Positions 61,245 through 64,000 of a stretch of 64,000 nt of DNA are shown piece after piece. The translations under genes were made by a program, and so were the position numbers. The stretch covers positions 1-64,000 of the forward strand of contig CAKSZE010000001.1 of the NCBI GenBank assembly GCA_934525325.1, written 5' to 3'. The notes beneath the pieces are model-generated. The model saw only the letters and a program-made list of their open reading frames with translations. It was not told where the DNA came from and made no database searches. Numbering within the stretch: position 1 is the stretch's first letter; every line of letters begins with the position of its first letter. Origin of the DNA: an uncultured Faecalibacterium sp. (GTDB lineage Bacteria > Bacillota > Clostridia > Oscillospirales > Ruminococcaceae).

Positions 61245-63659
61245 ATGGAAACAAGCTACTTAAAAACATTAGAACTGGATAAGATCATCGCCCGTGCAGC
61301 AGAGGGTTGCGTATGCAAGGAAGCCCGCGCCATGCTGCTGGCCATTGAGCCGCAGTGTGACCCGGACGAGGTGCGCTACGCGCTGGAGCAGACGGATGCC
61401 ATCAACACCCTGCTGATCAAAAACGGCTCACCGCGCTTTGGTGGGGTAGAGGGGGTCAGCCAGCTTGCTGTCCGTGCCGTAAAGGGCGGCGTGCTTTCTA
61501 TGGGTGAGCTGCTGATGGTGGCCGGTGCACTGCGCAATTTTCAGCACCTGACCAGCTGGTACGGCTCCTCTGAGCATGACGCGCTGCCGACTGATGATCT
61601 GTTTTACGCGCTGGCACCGGAACCGGGCCTTGAGCAGCAGATCTCCAGCGCCATTCTGGCACCGGATGCCATGGCAGATACCGCCTCCCGTACGCTGTCA
61701 GAGCTGCGCAAAAAGATACGCGCCACCGAAAACAGCATCCGCGATCGGCTGGAAAGCATGGTGCGCAATATGGATACCTCCAAATACCTGCAGGAGAGCG
61801 TGGTTTCCATGCGCAACGGCCGGTATGTTGTGCCGGTCAAGAGCGAGTACCGCGGCGAGGTGAGCGGTATCATCCACGATGTATCCTCTACGGGCGCTAC
61901 GGTGTTCGTGGAGCCGCAGGCTGTGGTGGAAGCTAACGCCCGCATTCTGCAGTACCGCGCACAGGAAGCGCAGGAGATCGAGCGCATTCTGGTGGCCTTT
62001 ACCGCACAGGTAGCCGCCATTGAGCCGCAGTTCCAGTACAGCTACAAGGCCATGTTGGAGATCGACATCCTGCTGGCGAAGGCGCGGCTTGCGCTGGAAC
62101 TGAAGGCCTTCAAACCCGCTGTGCGGACGGATTCTTCCTTTAATCTGATCCGCGCCCGCCACCCGCTGATCGACCCGCAAAAGTGCGTTCCTGTGGATAT
62201 TGCACTGGGCGGGGAATACGATTCTCTTATCATCACCGGCCCGAACACCGGCGGTAAAACGGTCACGCTGAAAACCGCCGGTCTGCTGTGCGCCATGGCA
62301 CAGTGCGGCTTTTTGATCCCAGCTGACGAACGCAGCGAGATCTGCGTGTTTGATGAATTTCTGGTAGATATCGGCGACGAACAGAGCATTGAGCAGAGCC
62401 TGTCCACCTTCTCCGGCCACATGAAAAAGATCACCGGCATTCTGGAGCTTGCCATGCCGCACACCCTTGTGCTGCTGGACGAGCTGGGCGCCGGCACCGA
62501 CCCTGCCGAGGGTGCCGCACTGGCTGTTGCCATCATTGAGGAGCTGCGCCGCCGTGGTGTGCTGCTGATGGCGACCACCCACTATGCGGAACTGAAGGTT
62601 TTTGCACTGGAGACCAAGGGCGTGGTCAATGCCAGCTGCGAGTTTGATCTGGAGACCCTGCGCCCAACCTATAAGCTGAGTGTGGGCGTACCGGGCAAGT
62701 CCAACGCTTTCCTGATCAGCGAAAAGCTTGGCATCCCCAGCCGCGTCATTGAGGCTGCCCAGCAGCATCTGTCTGCCGAGGATAAACGTCTGGATGCGGT
62801 TCTGGGGCAGCTGGATGATCTGAAGCTGCAGCTGAAGGAAAGCCAGAACGAGGTGGAGCAGCTGCGCAACGAAGCCTCCCATCAGCTGGAAGCTGCCCGC
62901 AAAAAGCGGGATGAGCTGATTCAGCAGGGCGAGAATGAATTGGAAGCTGCCCGTGCCAAGGCGCGCACGCTGGCACAGCAGGTGGAAACGCAGGCCTACG
63001 CGCTGACCGATGAGCTGCGCCAGCTGCAAAAGGACGAGCGCATGAGCGCCCAGCAGAAGGCACAGCGCGCCCGCGAGATTGCCAAAAAAGAGACCGAAAA
63101 GCTGTTTGCCGGTACGGAGGTGGTGCATAACCCCGTCAAGGAGTTTGTGCCGCTGAAGGAGGTAAAAGTAGGGCAGGAGGTCTGCATTGCAGAGCTGAAC
63201 CAGCTGGCCACTGTTCTGGCACTGCCGGACAAAAACGGCGATGTGCTGGTGCGTGCCGGTATCATCAAGACCAAGGTGCCCCTCAAAGGCCTGAAGCAGC
63301 CGGAAAAGCTGGTGAAAGAACCCACTGCGCCCAAGACCAAGGCACAACAGCGGTATTCCCGCCTGACCGGCGATACCAACCGTCCCAACGGCAGGGTAGA
63401 GCGCGTACAGCGCACCGCAAAAATGGAGTGCAACCTGCTGGGGCTTACGGTGGACGAGGCGCTGTCGGAGGTGGATTCCTTTATTGACCGCGCCATCCTG
63501 AACGGGCAGACGGTGGTCTATCTGATCCACGGCAACGGTACCGGCGCACTGCGCACTGCCATCCATAAGCATTTGCGCGGCAACCGCATGGTAAAAAGCT
63601 TCCGTCTTGGCCGTTACGGCGAAGGCGAAAGCGGCGTGACGGTCGTAGAACTGAAATAA
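61245..63659 (+). CDS. mutS2: MutS2-family endonuclease/ATPase
   Basis: 804 residues: MutS-like core and lever, ATPase with Walker A GPNTGGKTVTLK (near residue 335), LVLLDELGAGTDPAEGAALA (Walker B), a long coiled-coil from about 505 to 620, and a C-terminal Smr nuclease domain with LTVDEALSEVDSFID and HGNGTGALRTAI. Lacks the mismatch-recognition domain of MutS. MutS2 has been linked to recombination control and to ribosome collision rescue. ATG 61245 follows AAAGGA; ends at a terminator. Confidence 0.95.
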   Translation: METSYLKTLELDKIIARAAEGCVCKEARAMLLAIEPQCDPDEVRYALEQTDAINTLLIKNGSPRFGGVEGVSQLAVRAVKGGVLSMGELLMVAGALRNFQHLTSWYGSSEHDALPTDDLFYALAPEPGLEQQISSAILAPDAMADTASRTLSELRKKIRATENSIRDRLESMVRNMDTSKYLQESVVSMRNGRYVVPVKSEYRGEVSGIIHDVSSTGATVFVEPQAVVEANARILQYRAQEAQEIERILVAFTAQVAAIEPQFQYSYKAMLEIDILLAKARLALELKAFKPAVRTDSSFNLIRARHPLIDPQKCVPVDIALGGEYDSLIITGPNTGGKTVTLKTAGLLCAMAQCGFLIPADERSEICVFDEFLVDIGDEQSIEQSLSTFSGHMKKITGILELAMPHTLVLLDELGAGTDPAEGAALAVAIIEELRRRGVLLMATTHYAELKVFALETKGVVNASCEFDLETLRPTYKLSVGVPGKSNAFLISEKLGIPSRVIEAAQQHLSAEDKRLDAVLGQLDDLKLQLKESQNEVEQLRNEASHQLEAARKKRDELIQQGENELEAARAKARTLAQQVETQAYALTDELRQLQKDERMSAQQKAQRAREIAKKETEKLFAGTEVVHNPVKEFVPLKEVKVGQEVCIAELNQLATVLALPDKNGDVLVRAGIIKTKVPLKGLKQPEKLVKEPTAPKTKAQQRYSRLTGDTNRPNGRVERVQRTAKMECNLLGLTVDEALSEVDSFIDRAILNGQTVVYLIHGNGTGALRTAIHKHLRGNRMVKSFRLGRYGEGESGVTVVELK

Positions 63660-63667
63660 ACAGAGCA

Positions 63668-63702
63668 AAGGCTGCCTTTTGAAAAATTGGCAGTCTTTTT
63701 TT
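63668..63702 (+). terminator. Intrinsic terminator after mutS2
   Basis: AAGGCTGCC pairs with GGCAGTCTT (one wobble), followed by a T run. Confidence 0.85.
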
Positions 63703-63703
63703 G

Positions 63704-63734
63704 TTGCAGCGCAGGGAAAAGGCGAGTATACTCG
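63704..63734 (+). promoter_or_regulatory. Promoter with palindrome over the -10
   Basis: TTGCAG (63704-63709) and TATACT (63727-63732) are 17 bases apart. The -10 lies inside a perfect 12-base palindrome CGAGTATACTCG (63723-63734), a likely operator for a repressor. Confidence 0.6.
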
Positions 63735-63770
63735 TATTATAAATGTAAAACGAATAGGAAGTAAAACTTT

Positions 63771-64000
63771 ATGCTGAACAGTCATCGCAGACCTGCAAAT
63801 AAACATAGCAAACATAAAACGCGCCATCGCAAAACGCAGAACCGATTTTTGCACGGCATACTGTTTGTTTTTGCGGGGCTGATGCTCTGCTTCGGTCTGC
63901 TTTTATGGAAGGCGGCACTGGAACTGAATGCACCCGCAGAGCCTGCAGTCTCAGCATCAGAGGATGACTTTCGTCCTGTGGTGGGCGACCCGCCGTACCG
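63771..64000 (+). CDS. Membrane protein with basic N-terminus (partial)
   Basis: The window ends inside this gene. The first 76 residues show about 28 residues rich in His, Lys and Arg, one strong membrane segment (about 29-48: GILFVFAGLMLCFGLLLW), then an Ala/Glu-rich linker. This is the start of a single-pass protein with its bulk outside the cell. I cannot name the family from this part. AGGAAG precedes ATG 63771. Confidence 0.7.
   Translation, partial: MLNSHRRPANKHSKHKTRHRKTQNRFLHGILFVFAGLMLCFGLLLWKAALELNAPAEPAVSASEDDFRPVVGDPPY

Noticed and set aside
1-64000. CRISPR arrays, tRNA or rRNA genes, insertion sequences, integrases
   Set aside because: No regular spaced repeats, tRNA-like cloverleaf with CCA region, rRNA sequence, transposase or recombinase gene was recognised anywhere in the window by eye; a tRNA or covariance scan was not run.

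Overview
The window looks like a chromosomal segment of a moderately high-GC member of the Clostridia, most like the Faecalibacterium/Subdoligranulum group of Ruminococcaceae. This is inferred from gene content, gene order, strong GGAGG ribosome binding sites, TATAAT promoters and the roughly mid-50s percent GC look of the coding DNA; no rRNA marker is present to prove it. I see no rRNA, tRNA, CRISPR array, insertion sequence or prophage. Almost every gene is an intact core gene, many coupled by ATGA or GTGA overlaps, and no gene-free stretch exceeds 300 bases.

Region by region: 1-5.5 kb holds the end of ileS, lspA, a pseudouridine synthase, a HAD-like protein with a degraded active site, a ComEA-like protein and polyphosphate kinase with an unusual C-terminal tail. 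5.6-9.1 kb has an M23/M50 peptidase pair resembling spoIVFA-spoIVFB, followed by a two-gene radical SAM cluster. 9.2-12.3 kb is rplS (with a structured leader), lepB, rbgA, rnhB, yraN. 12.4-22.7 kb carries thrC, a phosphoesterase, tig-clpP-clpX (with an unexplained RNA-like fold before clpP), an aminotransferase, a fused secDF and nrdR.

22.8-27.1 kb is an accessory island: a DUF421/DUF4363 pair divergent from a three-gene GerA-type germinant receptor operon. 27.1-30.9 kb (minus strand) is a phosphate module, nptA-phoP-phoR, preceded by four ATGTAAA direct repeats that look like Pho boxes. 31.1-39.7 kb is the hprK-murB-rapZ-whiA-dnaE-pfkA block. 39.8-44.6 kb has a YjbR/GyrI-like pair, guaA, azlCD and a sugar-nucleotide-reductase-like SDR.

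44.8-56.3 kb is the most specialised system: a nucleobase permease, a three-subunit molybdenum hydroxylase (xanthine dehydrogenase type), and the accessory set mocA, yqeC, selD, yedF, a cysteine-desulfurase-like enzyme, a DUF3343 small protein, an XdhC-like protein and yqeB. Together these match the selenium-dependent molybdenum hydroxylase trait: purine uptake, hydroxylation, cofactor synthesis and probable delivery of selenium to the molybdenum site. 56.3-57.6 kb has a small unknown gene and a DUF2812/PadR pair with a clear operator. 57.7-63.7 kb is phoH-ybeY-era-yqzL-recO-mutS2, including a 54-residue YqzL gene that is easy to miss. The window ends inside a membrane protein gene.
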